Positions 33,470 through 52,280 of a stretch of DNA of 64,000 nt are shown here, in pieces. The first letter of the stretch is position 1; each line of letters opens with the position of its first letter. Source of the DNA: Adiantum capillus-veneris (taxonomy: Eukaryota; Streptophyta; Polypodiopsida; Polypodiales; Pteridaceae); contig CM043960.1 in NCBI GenBank assembly GCA_014529385.2, forward strand, positions 33,925,896 through 33,989,895, given 5' to 3'. Made by a program: the position numbers and the translations under genes. The notes under the pieces were generated by a model. It did no database searches. It was not told where the DNA came from and saw only the letters and a list, made by a program, of their open reading frames with translations.

Positions 33470-36400
33470 TTTTGATATCTGCTCGCCGGATTCCAAAAAA
33501 ATGCTCACCAAAACAATACATCCAAAATACCTAGAGGCTACACCCGGCATTGCTTGGCCACTCTACCCAAAAAGGGCCTGCTATAAGATCCACCCAATGG
33601 TACTCTTTACAAGTCTACCATGTAACTATGTTGAGTCTAGAACCTCCATCAACAAGACCATGATTGGAAATAGCTTTCATGGTAGCAATGTTAAAGTTTA
33701 TGCATCTCAAGTGAATGTCAATTTGATTCATTATTTATTTTTTTCTTTTACATATTTATTTAACTCTTTTGGCATGAGTCTAGATAGGGAAAATCTTGAG
33801 GGTCTTCCAAGTAGGTATAAAGGGAGCACCCAACCCCCATTGCATAATCATCCTAATTTTCCAACTTGAGTTGGTCCGAGCAATCTCTCTCTTTCTTAAT
33901 AATTCTCTCTCTAGCCTTGTGCTTCCACATTATCAACTTTGAATGATATCAAAGCATTTGGATCCTTGATCTCAAGAGAGCACAAGAAGAAGAGGAGCTC
34001 CAAACATAGCACTTTCAAATGCTTGGGAAAACGGTAGCACGTAAAGGTGCAGAGGGCTAATAGCACTTTGAAACACTATTGGAGGTGGAATAGCTTTTTT
34101 TGCTTTTCTAGCTTAGTGTTTTGAAATGCTAGCCTCAAGTACCTCCAATGGCAGAGTCTTCTTTAGGATTTTGAGACACCCTTGAATTACTTTGAGCTTG
34201 TGATAGCATTTTGAGACTCATTTGGCAGAGGGGGGGAAGAGCTCCATTGGTAGTTTGTTTTTGAAATTTTAAAACACTCAGGTGATAGGGGTACCTCCGA
34301 GAACCAACTATTTGAAATGCTTCTTTGTGTAATCTATCGTGCGGGATGTATTTTGTATAGTGTTATGAAACATTAATGGTTGGGGTTCCACTTTAGCCAG
34401 TGGTTTTAGATGCACTACAAAGGGGTGGCATCTGTTATCAATTTTTCCTTATGCCCTCTTTATCCCAAACAAAGGGGGGCCCAAAATGGTGGAACCTTCT
34501 AAAGTGTGCATACCACAATGGCACCTCGGTGCTCAAGCACTAGTGACAAACTTAAGGGAGTCAGCTATGGTCATTGAAAATTGACCATGAGGTTGTGGTT
34601 TATACTCAAAGGCTAATGGGACATTGTAAATGGCTCAAAGATATAACCTACAAGGCCAACAGAAATAGATACACTCAACTTCAAGATGACTAGTATCTTA
34701 AATCATGCATTGACTGGGATGCGACTAATGGGAAGGTGATGACAGTCATTGCTCAGGCACTCACAAAGGAAATATCACCTTATGTATAGACTTTGAAAAT
34801 TGCTTGGAGAAAGGTTTGAACCAAACTCTATAATGAACTCATGACCAAGCATGGTCATTTGTCTCAAAATTATTCTAAAGGCAAATGAAAAAGCTCAAAA
34901 AAGGATAAAGGAAAAGACAAGCTTGATGAGGACGTCAATGACAATGATTCTACCAAGGGGAGGTAGAGAGGGGCGGGTGGAGTTTCCAATACTTGTTGAT
35001 TTGGACCAATGTGTGTCAGAGTTCAAGTCATCAATTTTTGGATCCGCATATCAAGTCATCAATAATATATATGGTACAAGTAGGGATGCTTGTTGATGCA
35101 AATCTTTCCTCTACATGATTCATCATAGAGCTCCTTTCTATGCCTATTCTATAACTTGTTGCTTTCTTAATTTATGTTCCTTGTCTAAATTTATGTTCAT
35201 TGCCTAAATGCAATTTTCTCAACATGTCATTGCTTAGTGGTAAATGATACTTCTTTACCCTACAACCACAAATCCAATTGGACATAATATCCCCACCTAG
35301 AGTGGAAAGTGTAACTATCCCGCTTGGTGAGATGTCCACAAATCATGGTCCATCTTCCTTTTTCTTGAATTTTTGGAGAAGTTGTTTGAGGGACCACACT
35401 GGCACTAAGTCCCCTTTCTTTCACTCTTTGGTTGTCCTATTTGAATGAAAGATTTGTTTTTATTTTCATTTTTGTGCTAAATGCTTCCTATGTGCTAAAT
35501 ACTTCTTATGGACATCATAGGTATGTCAAGAGACCTATGCGCGTCACAAGCCTCCTACAAATGAAAGTTCTATAAAGGTAGTTTAAAACACAATTTGCAT
35601 ATACTTAACAAACGCTCCAATATATATTATAAAAACTACCTTTGCAAGTACCTATAAGACCTAGGAATACAAAAAGACAAAATCACACTTACACAAGAGC
35701 TACAAATGCATTCATATTAGTTATGATGGAATCAACCCCAAGACTCTCACATGCATGTGAAAGGGTAGAAATCTATGTCTCAAGTGCTACAATCAATGGA
35801 CTACCATCCCCTTGACTTTATTACACTTGCCTTGGATCCTCTATTTGCCCTATAATCACTAAAGTTGCTGATGATTTCCCCTCAGCCTTCCACATGCATT
35901 GTTGCATGCTCTCCTTGCTTTACTTGAATAGAAAAATTTATGTCTTGTACTCTAGCCACTGATTGCACCACCAATTTTTCCATGATCTCCAAGTCTTGCT
36001 CTTCCCATGATGTATTGCCTAAGTCCTAGCCCCCAAAAGTTGCCTCATGCATAGAGATCATATGACCATGTTCATGGCATTCTACATTGTTGCATCTTAA
36101 CATGCTAGAAGATGGATCACTAACCATTTTGTGCAAACCAATTGTTAGTATTTTTTCTATTCCACCATGCAATTTCCTGCAATGGTCCACAACTTGCTCC
36201 CCAAAAACTATCCATGCAACTTTGCGGCCATCTGGATCTCGAGTGGTAGCTTTACAATTATCAAATACATACAGCATTGCAAAATTTTATGATGTTGATT
36301 GGGGTTTCCTTATAAACATGATAGTGAAGTTTCCTACATGGTTTGACAAATGTAGGGTATAGCTAGTGCTAAAACAAAATTTCCTTCTTCTCTTGCTTGA

Positions 36401-36619
36401 TGCTAAACACATTAAGCCAGTCCATGTTAGAAACATCCACGGCTTTGAGGTGTTGGAAAATCTTACCTTCCATAGATAAATGATGTTTAGCATGTAAATG
36501 TGATGTGGTGAAGCAAAATTGTTTCTCCTTTGGGTAAAGAATCTTCTTCCCACTGGCTTTTGACATGTTGATTGTGACCACTGAGTTGCAAGCTACCTGC
36601 CTGCTATTGCATATAGAGG

Positions 36620-36622
<3 letters not shown>
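33467..36622. other. No supportable gene; possible copia-type PBS near 33945
   Basis: A TGATATCAAAGCATTTGG at about 33944-33961 resembles the TGGTATCAGAGC primer site of copia elements, so an old LTR may end just before it. The following kilobase has protein-like fragments but constant stops. Beyond 35100 only short featureless frames are seen. Confidence 0.3.

Positions 36623-36668
<46 letters not shown>
36623..36668. repeat. (AG)n microsatellite
   Basis: About 23 AG dinucleotides. Confidence 0.92.
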
Positions 36669-40340
<3,672 letters not shown>

Positions 40341-42180
40341 TTTGAGAGAGAGAGACAGAGAGAGAAATCCTTTAAAGCTTTGCTTGAGTTTCCTTTTGAG
40401 ACACTTCGAGAACCCTCCTTGGATTTTAGCACCACAATTGAAGAAGCCTTTGAACACTCTTATAGCTTTTGAAGCTTGACTCAAAATCCTTACCCTTGTA
40501 TAGTAGCCATGTCAAAAAACTTTGTCAGAGGTTGGAAGAGACACCTCTTGCAAGGGGTGAGGGGTTGCCTTCTTCTAGCTGCTTCATTGGAGGTGTGTTA
40601 GGCCTCCAACTTAGTGGCACTACTGCTCAAATTGAGCACTGGGGTGAAGGGTGCCTTGACAAGGCAGAAATTCTCATGTATTGTTCAAGTGGGACTGCAT
40701 TTTGTGAAGTCGTAGTCAAACCAAAGCCGGATTTAATCCATTTTGTCTAGGATGAAAGCAATGGGCAAAAGATCTTGGTTCAAGATACAACCCTTGCAGG
40801 CCCACTTAAGAACCAAAGTCAATTCAACAAAAAAATCTAGCATCCGCCCATATCACCCTTGTTAAATTCCGGCTTGAACTCGTGAACAATCTTATAAATA
40901 GGCAATGCCCACTAACCAAGTGGCCCAATTCCTTCCTTGTGTGAGAGCTCTGGAATAAGCATATAAGACCTTGCCTTGGCAGTAAGCTCCCACACACACA
41001 CACCTTATTTTAGCACTAAATAGGCTTTGGGATTGAGGGGGCTAATGAATTCCAAAGAAGATGTTGTAGGGCTTTAATGAAAGCTAAGAATGAGTACTTT
41101 GCACACATGCACACAATAATTTAAGAGGAGAATCAACTTGCTAAGGTTAATTCAAGTGCAAAATTAGAAAAAGTTAGCCAAAAATTCTCTAAATGAGCTC
41201 CCAATGAGCCAAGCACTAATCCATTTCTTTAATCTCTCAATTGGTCATTGGAATTCATACAATGGACCAATTTTGAGTAGAAAACGGGTTGGCTAATGCT
41301 TAATTATTTTGCAAGTGACTAAAATGCCTACACACGAATTGCCAATGGATTGAGTGAAAGGAAGAGTTGCCCCATTTATTGAATGCTTAATGCATGCCCT
41401 AATTATGCCTCTATTCCACTATGGCCTAGTTATGGAGGGTAGTGGCTCGATGGACTTGCACCACGAACTTGCCCACAATAGCAAAGCCAAATAATGGACT
41501 AAAAGACGATGAAAGACTAAGGATCTATTAGTGATTAGGTAGTGCTAACCACACTTAGGACTCTGATGCTGTTGAAAGTATTAGGGGAGATTAACAAGTG
41601 TAGCATTCATATTAGCATACTTAAATACTCAATTCAAGAAAACTAGATTGTATAGACTCAAAGATAACTTGATTGTATAGACTCAAAGATAACTTGATTG
41701 ATAACAAACTAACAACAACACTTGAAGTGTACAAGAAGTGGCTACTTATATAGTAGCTTTAAATGGCTAGATGCACCTCTCAAGGGTCACATAAGCATCT
41801 TTCTCAAAGGTCAAGGGGCAACTCCCAAAGGCCAAGGTTGACTCCACAAAATGGGAAAATCTAGGGTGACTAGGAATAGCTTTTGAACTCTTGTGACTTG
41901 GAATAGCTTTGATGGGTAAAACAGATCTGGTCACCTAAGTCTCCTTGTGTGGGCTACTGGATGAAAACCACTTCTCATATAGAACCAAAGTAAAAATAGC
42001 TCTACATTCAAAAGTATGGCCGCATGGATTCACCAAAATTTATGAAATGTTATGATGATTTTCAAAAAGGTTAAGCTCCAACAACTGAAGTTCGAATTCC
42101 CTTACAAAACTAATACTAAGAACATGAGATTTTTCCAAGTGAGGCTTGAGTTTTTCTAGACCATTGCCTCTAACTGAAGA
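40341..42180. other. Probable retroelement debris; possible LTR start at 41570
   Basis: No intact ORF. CTCTGATGC directly before TGTTGAAAG at 41570 resembles a reverse-orientation primer site next to an LTR start, as in the gag-only element at 18.6-21.8 kb. The 40.5-41.5 kb stretch has a similar leader-like layout, including a CACACACACACCT run near 40992. No partner LTR was found. Confidence 0.3.
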
Positions 42181-42186
42181 TGCCAG

Positions 42187-42490
42187 TATGTCTTTGTAGC
42201 AATCGACTACTTGAAAAAATGGGTTGAAGACATGCCTAGTAATAATGTTGATGATCACTCAATTGCAAAACTCTTTTTTGAGTCTAGTTCTGTCAAGTTT
42301 GGGTTGTCCATAGAGTAAGTTAGTGACCAAGTCTCATATATCCTCAAGAAAGTGGTCAAGGTCTTGTTGAAAATCATTTTAGTGATATATAGAAGTTCAA
42401 CGACTTATTATCCACATTGTAACAGCCGAGTAGAGAGCATTAACAGCATTTTGTGCAACACATTCACAAAGATGGTTAAGGGGGACAATC
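42187..42490 (+). pseudogene. Ty3/gypsy integrase fragment
   Basis: Plus-strand frame YVFVAIDYLKKWVEDMP matches the conserved integrase core (Y-x-V-x-x-D-x-x-x-K-W-V-E-x-x-P). About 220 bp on, a frame-shifted stretch reads SSTTYYPHCNSRVESIN, the downstream catalytic-core motif with its Glu. Stops and shifts are present. No other pol domain adjoins it. Confidence 0.7.
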
Positions 42491-44852
42491 CAATATGAGA
42501 CCTCTTGTTCTCTATATCCTAAAACATATAATGCCTCATAGTGATGACTCCATTTGAGTTAGTGGATGACTTGAATGCAGGTTTACCCATCAAATCCTTG
42601 ATTTGGGCCCTTTCAATGGCTTTGGCTTTAGATGGATCCATCACGATACTAGTTGAGCATATAAAGTCCATTTGAGTTAGCTGATGGCTTGAATGTTGCT
42701 TTACCCATAGAATTCTTTATTTTGACCTCTTTAATGGCTATGGATTTCAAATGAATCCAACATGATTTCTTCAATAGAGGTAGATTAAGTTTGAAACCTT
42801 GATGAGACTTGACTTAATCCAATACATGCAATGCATGTGGAAAAGTGGAGAAAGTGGAGACAGAAGCACTCAAAAAGAAAAGGCTGAAGAGATTAAAAAA
42901 TGGAGATTTATACGCCCTTACACACTCAAAAAGAAAAGATAAAAATTAAAAGTGAGAGGCTTAGGACCATCTCTCCTCACAAAGACATAACTAGCAGAGG
43001 TGTAGTGCAATTGGCAAGCTACAATGACGTCATCTCGAACATTTTCGATGGTTTAGTGTTCTTTTTCCATTTTTTGCTTTTTTTTGTCTTTTTCAATGCT
43101 CCAAACTTAAGATTTCTCTCGAGGGATACCTTATAAAAAATATGAGTATAAAGTTAATGTCAAAAAAATATGACAAAAATCCAAAAATAGCCAAAAAAAA
43201 AACAAAAAAGGTGAGAAGAAAAACAAAAATTTCTCTTTTGAGAGTGATACTAGCGGCATCATCTTATCTTACTAGCTTCTTGCAAGGTTTTTGGGAATCG
43301 CTTGGAATGATTGGGCCTCATTTAAAACTCCCAAAAAAAGAGTGGGAAGAATTCAAAAAAAAATCTTTCTTTGAAGGTCATCTTAGTGGAAGCTTCTTGG
43401 AAGTTTTGGGGGAATTCTTTAGCAATATCGGGCCTCATTTGGGCAACAACATGTAGATTTATGAGCAAATCTTCCCTTATGATGGTTATCTTTATCATAA
43501 TTTTGAGTTCCTGGGACAAAATGGGATTTTTCTTCCCCATTTCCAAAATTATTGTATGGAGTTTTGGATAAAAAGATGGTGTTCACTCTACCAATGCATC
43601 AAAGTATACAATTAGGACTAGTTATCTACTTGATTCAGGAATGTGAGTCTTTCATGCTCGCCTCTCTTTCTTTGCGTCGCTGTGCTCCCAGAGCTACAGA
43701 CCACACCCGCCACTTGAAGGAGCTTCTGACATGTGGCACTAGGAGGGAATTCCATTATCCTTAGTATAGAGTAAGATGATCAAGAACCCATTTCCAAGCA
43801 TGTATCATTAGAACTCAACCCATTACTCCATCTTTCTCCCTCTATGGTCCATCATCCACACCTTCCTCAAGATTCATGGTAATAAAACCAAGCCATCCAT
43901 GTGTAGGCCTTCAATGCCCTCTCTATAGCATCACAACTCACACCCAATGCAAAGATTTTATGCCAACAAAGTTGTATCTTGTATCCTACCACCTAAAACT
44001 TAACATGTCCGAAACTCACAATGACTGCAATAGCCAAATCCTTTAGAGATTCTGATATTGTGAAAGTGTCACAACTTCGCCCTCGTATCTTTTGTTGAGG
44101 TGTGGAAAGCTTTTATGTAGGGTAAAAGTGCCAATTTAAGGTTGCTAAAAAAAAAAGGCTTCGATTTTTCAAAGTGTTTCTCTAAATGAAGCCTCTAGGC
44201 AATTGACAGGTAATTCATGGCTTAGTAACAGAGATCAACGGAACTTGCTCTAGCATCGTGTACGGATTGAAGTAGCAAAAATCTAAATTTTAATTGAAAA
44301 ACCGGGCGCTCTCACCTTACCCAAAAGGAGGAATTCAGTGCTAGCATGATGAGAGCATGACTTGAGCCTGGGTCTGCACAAATCAAGAGTGGCCACGTCT
44401 ATCATTGAAACCACTTCACCCTTACTATCTTGTGCTACTTCTGGAGCATGAGAAAACTCAATTTTTACACTATTGTCACCACTTGTATTGTAATTGGTTT
44501 GTATGGGCAAGTGACAAGTACAACTCTTTTGCTTTTCTTGGTGGAATCATTTTATTCATTGGGAAAGTCTTGTGATGTTATACCTCTTAATTCCTATGAC
44601 CGTATGTTGCATCCTTGCTTTTTGAGTGCACTATTTCTTTCAACTCTCAATTTCCTTTTTGTTGTTTTGGTGGCCATGAGCAAGCAAGCCATCTGGGTTT
44701 TTTGATTCACAAGGAGTTCTCCTTGGTGGTGGCCACCCCTTAGAATTCCTTGATATATCCTTGTGTAAGGGTTCAAGATTTTGAATATGATTAGAAAAGT
44801 GCTTCAATTTTTTCCAATCACTTAGAGACTCAAAGAATTTAGTGCACATCTC
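42491..44852. other. No gene seen
   Basis: A/T-homopolymer-rich sequence around 43080-43220, otherwise featureless; ORFs lack domain character. Confidence 0.5.
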
Positions 44853-45170
44853 ATCTATACTATTATAAAAGGGGGAGGGATTCCGGTTTCCTCTCCCGGA
44901 CACATGTCGCTCCCTTCTCAGTCTGATCAGTGTGCTCTGAACTCAATGCACTCAATGAGAGAGAGAAAAAGTATGTGCAAAGAGAGACAGAGAGAAGCAA
45001 CCAAAGGCTACCGGCCACTGTTCGAGAAAAGTGTGCCTCAGCTTAGCCTTGAGCCGGTTGCAATTACCCATTTGCAGTTTGGAAGCCATGCCAAAGGGAA
45101 GGTGGTGGACGCTACATTTTTTGCCAAAAGGAAATTGGAGGTTTTGAAACAAGAATATTAAGGAATTTAG
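44853..45170 (+). mobile_element. Helitron-like 5' terminus and adjoining sequence
   Basis: Starts TCTATACTATTATAAAAG after a host-like A, followed by a G-rich GGGGGAGGGATT and then CCCGGACACATG. Plant Helitrons commonly start with TC and a TATACTAT/TATAAA stretch. A very similar block recurs at about 63158. The 3' end (hairpin plus CTRR) was not found. An 85-codon frame at 44904-45161 lies just inside but has no recognisable domain. Confidence 0.45.
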
Positions 45171-45227
45171 AAAGTCTAAAATAGTTACAAAAAGGAATCA
45201 AGCCGCCTCTTGCACACGTGAGAAGGA

Positions 45228-47100
<1,873 letters not shown>

Positions 47101-49290
47101 TTAGGTCATTATGAGAGATGTGAAGCAAAGCACACTTCTCAAATTTGGGAGTGTCATACGAACACTAAAACGGCAACGTGCTACTGAGGGTACACAAGAC
47201 ATGGCATGCGAGGACAACGGGATGGATGAAGAGTTGGAAGAAAATGAAGAGCCCGATTCTTCATCTAAAAAAGTTGAAAGAAGGGCACTTTGGCAAGATG
47301 AGTGGTTGCATAAATTCAAGTGGCTCGGCTCATATATGACAATAAGAAGGTGAGACTCTTTTGTAGTTTCTGCTTGGATTACCCACATTCTAAGAGTGCG
47401 TATGCCAAGCAAGGATCCAAAAACTTTAAAACTAACAATCTCAAATCACATGCATGTACGCAATGCCATCGTGATGCACGTGATGCAAAGCTCTTTGGTA
47501 AGAGGGCATCGAAAGAAGGTTTGAAAAAGATGCATGTTACACAAGAAGATGCTTTGTTAAATTTGTTTAAAGAGGCCTTTTTTATTGGAAAGAACAATTT
47601 GTCTTTTTCCTTGTACCCATCCTTGCTTGAGCTAATGAGAGACACAGGGGTGCAATCCATGACCTCTCTTTACAATGATGATAAGGCATGTTCCGAATCA
47701 TTTATTGTATAGCACAAGCCATAAGGGAGGAGACTTTAGCAAAAGTGGGAAAAAGTCCTTGGTTTGGCTTGTTAGTAGATGAATCTACTAACATTTCTTT
47801 GCATCACCACATGATTGTATACTTTTCCTATTTAGACCAAGGATGTGTGCGTTGTAATTCCTTTTATGGAATGGTGCGTACACATGATAGAACTGCTAAA
47901 GGCATTTATGATGTTCTTATGCATGAGATAACAAATGCCAAAATAGACACTAGTAGGTTAATTGCCTTTGGTTCAGATGGGTGCTCAACCATGGTAGGCC
48001 GCAAGAAAGGTGTAGCAACCCTCTTGAAGATATTTACCCCTAGGTTGACTGCTATTCATTGTGTTGCGTACCGCACAAACCTAGCTACTTCAGATACTTC
48101 AAAGAAAGTCCTTTATGCTAAGCAGCAAATTGACCAATTAATAAATGGAATTGCCAATCACTTTGCAAGTAGTTCTAATAGAATGGAGGATTTGAAAGAA
48201 ATTCAAGAGGAGCTTGACTGTGAGGTAGTGAAGATGCAACGGATTTTTGAGATCCGATGGTTAAGTAGACATGCTTGTGTGGCCAAGATATGTAGATCTT
48301 TGGTGCTTTGCTCGTCATCCTATCACAGGAAAGGCAAGATTTGTATGGCATGCTAAGTAACTTTGAATGTATATATGCTTTGAATTTTCTTGCTGACATT
48401 CTAGGAAAGATTAGTGACTTGAGTAGACATTTCCAAAAGGACTATGTTGATGTCACTGCAATACATGGGATTGTCCAAAGCACTATATTATGCATTAGAG
48501 ATGAATATCTAGAGGAACGGAATGTTGACCTCAATGCATCTCAAAGAGGTGTGGGAGACTATCCTATCATGCCATATTATGGATCAGAAAATGGATTTTT
48601 GCATGCCTTGCGTTCTTTATTGCGAGGTGATATGTTTTTCAGTCAAAAAATTGTCCGTGATGTTGAGGGAGGTGATTTGGTGCGCGCATTGGAATTTCAA
48701 TCCAAATATGCTCAAAAGTGTGTGAATGCTTAGAGAAAAGATTTGTGGATAATTCTATCATGAGATGTACAAAAAATTTGGCTCCTGCATAACATCCAAT
48801 GCATGAGAAGTTGCTAAAGGATTTTGGAATTATGGAATGCTCTGAAATTGCATCTTTCTATGGGGAAGAGAAGCTTGTAAAGGGGAAGAGGTTTACTCCT
48901 CTTATTGATAGAAATGCGTTTAAAGATGAATTTAGAAAATTTAAACGTCAAGCTACAATTGATTTTGCCAAAATGGGCCTTTGTGAAGTTGCTTCTTTGC
49001 TTGAGAACAATGACAGTTGGAAAGATATGTATCCAAATGTGTTGAAGATTGCTCAAATTGCCTTGGTTCAATGTTGTAGCACTACTGTATGTGAGCGTGG
49101 CTTTAGTAGTCGAACAAAGATCAAGAGAAAGTGGCGCAATAGAATGGAAATAGAGAGTTTGGATGCACTATTACCCAATTCTATTGAAGGTGATGATGTG
49201 ACGGATTTCTCTCATGCAATGGAGTTGTGGAAAAATCTTGCAAATCGCCATCTTTTTGCTCCTCATGGAATGGAAAAAATTGATGTATGA
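47101..49290 (+). pseudogene. hAT-family transposase relic, ZNF862/C17orf113-like
   Basis: Starts after an acceptor-like TTTTTTGTTAG with ATG 47111. N-terminal acidic region, then a zinc-finger-like segment (WLHKFKWL, CSFC, GSKNFKTNNLKSHACTQCH; about 47300-47470). Catalytic region: WFGLLVDESTN (about 47760), IAFGSDGCSTMVGRKKGVATLL (about 47960-48030) and AIHCVAYRTNLA (about 48050). C-terminal dimerisation: STTVCERGFSSRTKIKRKWRNRM (about 49080-49150), ending at TGA 49288-49290. The reading frame shifts near 47335, 47700, 48300 and 48730, so it is disabled unless some breaks are introns. It is distinct from the DUF659-type transposase at 4.5 kb. Confidence 0.82.
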
Positions 49291-49570
49291 ACTTGGGGAT
49301 GGAGTTAGCTAATGCTTCCTTTTGCTTCTAGCTTGCAACTAATTATCTACCCTCTTGCTCCATGATTCTCAGTATGACTCTATTGCTTTCAGGCAGTTTT
49401 TTGCACATCGCCATCTTTTTGCTCTCCCCATGGAATGGAAAAATTTGATGTATGAACTTGCGGATGGAGCTAGCACCCACTAGCACATTGTAGCCTTGAC
49501 ACATGAATTATGAACCCTCTTGCTCCATATTTCTTAGTGTGACTTTATAGCTTTGAGGCCGTTTTTTGGC
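49240..49570. repeat. 163-bp tandem duplication over the 3' end of the second hAT gene
   Basis: 49240-49402 and 49403-49570 share long near-identical blocks (CATCGCCATCTTTTTGCTC, ATGGAATGGAAAAA, TTTGATGTATGAACTTG). It copies the last codons and 3' flank of the transposase. Confidence 0.85.
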
Positions 49571-52157
49571 TCCAATGTTTTGTTGGGGCTCTTTTTGTTG
49601 TCACAATGATGTTTGCCTTCACTTGAATAAAAATATCTTTTTTCTATCATCTCTTTCTGTGGATCTTACATACCCACCTCTAATGGATGATTTATATCTT
49701 GATCTCATTGTATTAAGAGTGTTGGAGCCTTTAAATTTTGTCAATAATTTGTTCAAATAGTTTCTAGATGTAAAGTCAAGTGACTCGATAGTGAATGGCC
49801 TTAGACTTGTAACACTCTTATGCTAAAAACAATCTTGTTGCATTGTTGAAGAGGGAAATATGCCTGATAAAAAAGCATACAAAGGGAAAAGTTCTACTCT
49901 TAACCAAAGTAAAAGGATAGAAGCTGGTTGAAATTTCTATATGCCTCTTGGAAACTTTAGTAATAGGAAAATGAGCCTTTTTCAATTGAGAAAATTTCCG
50001 AACACTGCCGCCGGCAATATTAGTAGGTATAGTAGGAAGAGAATGAGAATTTTTAGCTTGGAACTTGTTGAAAAGTGTTGACATGCTTTGGGTGCTGACG
50101 TCTTTGGCACGACAAGGACAAAGGCATATAAGTTTTTGAATGCCTTTTTAAAAATTGTAAATGGATCCCTTTCATTTGACCACCTCCTCAACTTTTTGTT
50201 CACCAGGTCCTTTGTTGAAAAGCCTCATGATTTTCTTTTCAACTTTTAGATCTTTCTTTTCAACTTTTTGTTTTAAAAAAGCTAAAGTGAGCCTTCACCT
50301 TGTTAATCATCTGTACTTTTTTTTAAAGTGATATTTTAATATTCTAAGTATGATTTTTCTAGCATTATATGTCATCCTTTGCTACTTGGGTTGTTCCAAA
50401 GTAAAGCAACTTTTGATAAATAAAGCAATACTTTGGGCTTTATCCTTATTTTGTTACACTATTATGATTGTTAGAACTTTTTAACTTGTATAAAGTACAA
50501 GTGGATGGAAAGGTAGTTTGGAAGCATTCTAGTGATAGTAGCTTGTGTGGAGTAAGTTCAACAAAAGGAATTAGAAGGTAAAAAGAAGACATCAATGTTA
50601 GGTATGAGGAAAAAGTCGGTTGGTTATTGGATTTTGTGGTGCAAAGCTTCTTTTTCAAGGGTGATTCTTCAAAGGATGTTTGTGGTGTGTAAGTCATATG
50701 TCAAAGTCATCATGCATGAGGTTGAGGATTAAGGTGAATGCGGTGCCAAGGGATCGACCATGACAAACTTATTGTATCATGTAAGTGCAAGGGAGGGTTG
50801 ATTCTTACAAGGCTACATATAAGCATATAAGTTTATCCGCCCAAAGTTCAAAATAAGGGAGAAGCCAGCTTAAATATTTAGGTTTTCTTTTGTGGAGGGA
50901 GAGGGGGGAGGGATGATGTGTCTCACATCATCCGTGTCTTTCACCTTGTAAGATAATAGTTGTGTGCATACAAAGGATACTAATGCCACTATGTATCTAA
51001 TCTTAGTTGTTTTTCCAAATTTAAAAGTTCTTGTTTAGTATATGATTTTTTTTTCAAATAACAATCTTGTTTGTTTCTTCTTGGAAACCATGCCTTTGTG
51101 AATACAATGTTACCAATTATTTTATTGAAAAGATAAGAAAGCTTAAGAAAAGGGGTTGGCAACTTGGATTTAGAAGACAAAAAGGGATATATTCCAATAT
51201 TTTGTTGATGTTAAGATGATTTCACATGCCTTCTTATAATTGAGGCTTAAAAGTGGTGAGGTAGGGCAAAATAGGTTTAGGTTAACCATATTCCTTGATG
51301 CAAAAGAAGATAGCCTTGTGTTGAGGGTAAATAAGTCTTCAAAAATTTTATTTGCTGGAGCTTACAAGCTCACAAAAGTGTAGGATTAAAGATCCAAATG
51401 ATTCAAGAGTTTAAATGGTGGTATACAATGCCCAAGAGGTTGGTTCTTGCAAGGTCAACATCATAGAGTTCAACTAGAGTTTAGAATTCTCATACCCATC
51501 CTCCAAAGCATATCTCTATGTCTCAAAATAAGTTCCTCTCAATTGGGTGAGCACTAGGGGAAGTAGATTTAGGTTTACTGTACCTTCCTTTGAACCAAGA
51601 TTATCTTAGTGTAAATGGTTCATTAATGTTCAAAAGGTTCCCTCGTGTAGAAGATGCAGGTCCACAAAGGTTAAATGTCAAATTTCATGCGATCCAAGAG
51701 TTAAAGTGATGGTTGCAAGACATAAAAGGCTATCTGATCATAATAGAATGCATATATTCTGAAAGGTTAAGCTCACCGTCAAGGTTGTGGGAGGGGGGCC
51801 GTTGATCATAGCCCTCCATTCAGTTGCCATTTTTGCACAGAATGAGGAGGTAGAGCCATCCGATGAGTGACACCTCAGTTGTCGAAATATTGTTAGGCTG
51901 CATCCAATCTAAATTGAACAGCTCGGCATCCAAAAGTTCACAACTTGACAACTCAGCATGCGTAATCAGGCTTCCAATCTATCGCTCAACAGTCGCCACC
52001 TCAGCCCCTCGAATCCATGCAGGTTGTGCAGGTTAGCATTGTCAAGCAATTTCTGTTGTACGGGCAAAACAGTGACAGTGGACAGATCGGCACAGTGGTC
52101 CTGGTTCCTGTAGGTACTGCAAGTGTTGGGCCCCCTCTTCCACGACCCTTGATGGCC
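49571..52157. other. No gene seen
   Basis: Only short frames with no domain character; no long repeats noticed. Confidence 0.5.
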
Positions 52158-52280
52158 AGGAATGGTCCTTCAGTGACCATTCCCACAAAATAATAGCTCT
52201 TGCCCTGGCTCGCGGCCTCCTTGCTGCTTGCCATACGGTCACAATTATTTCGGGGAATGGTCACTGAAAGACCATTCCCT
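52158..52280. repeat. Nested fold-back: 37-bp inverted repeat whose arms are hairpins
   Basis: 52158-52194 pairs with 52244-52280 with a few mismatches. Each arm is itself a stem-loop: GGAATGGTC and GACCATTCC (9 bp) around a 7-nt loop with CTTCAGT. The 49-bp spacer is GC-rich. This could be a small MITE-like element or the end of a transposon with compound termini. Confidence 0.8.

Noticed and set aside
33336-33550. Ser-Leu repeat ORFs on the minus strand
   Set aside because: Translation of the (AG)n array next to the LINE.
42985-43040. AGGTGTAGTGCAATTGGCAAG, similar to a tRNA-derived SINE A box
   Set aside because: The B-box candidate (ATCTCGAAC) is poor and no repeated copy or tail was found.
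52001-52264. Minus-strand ORF of 87 codons across the fold-back at 52158
   Set aside because: It runs through an inverted repeat and shows no domain.
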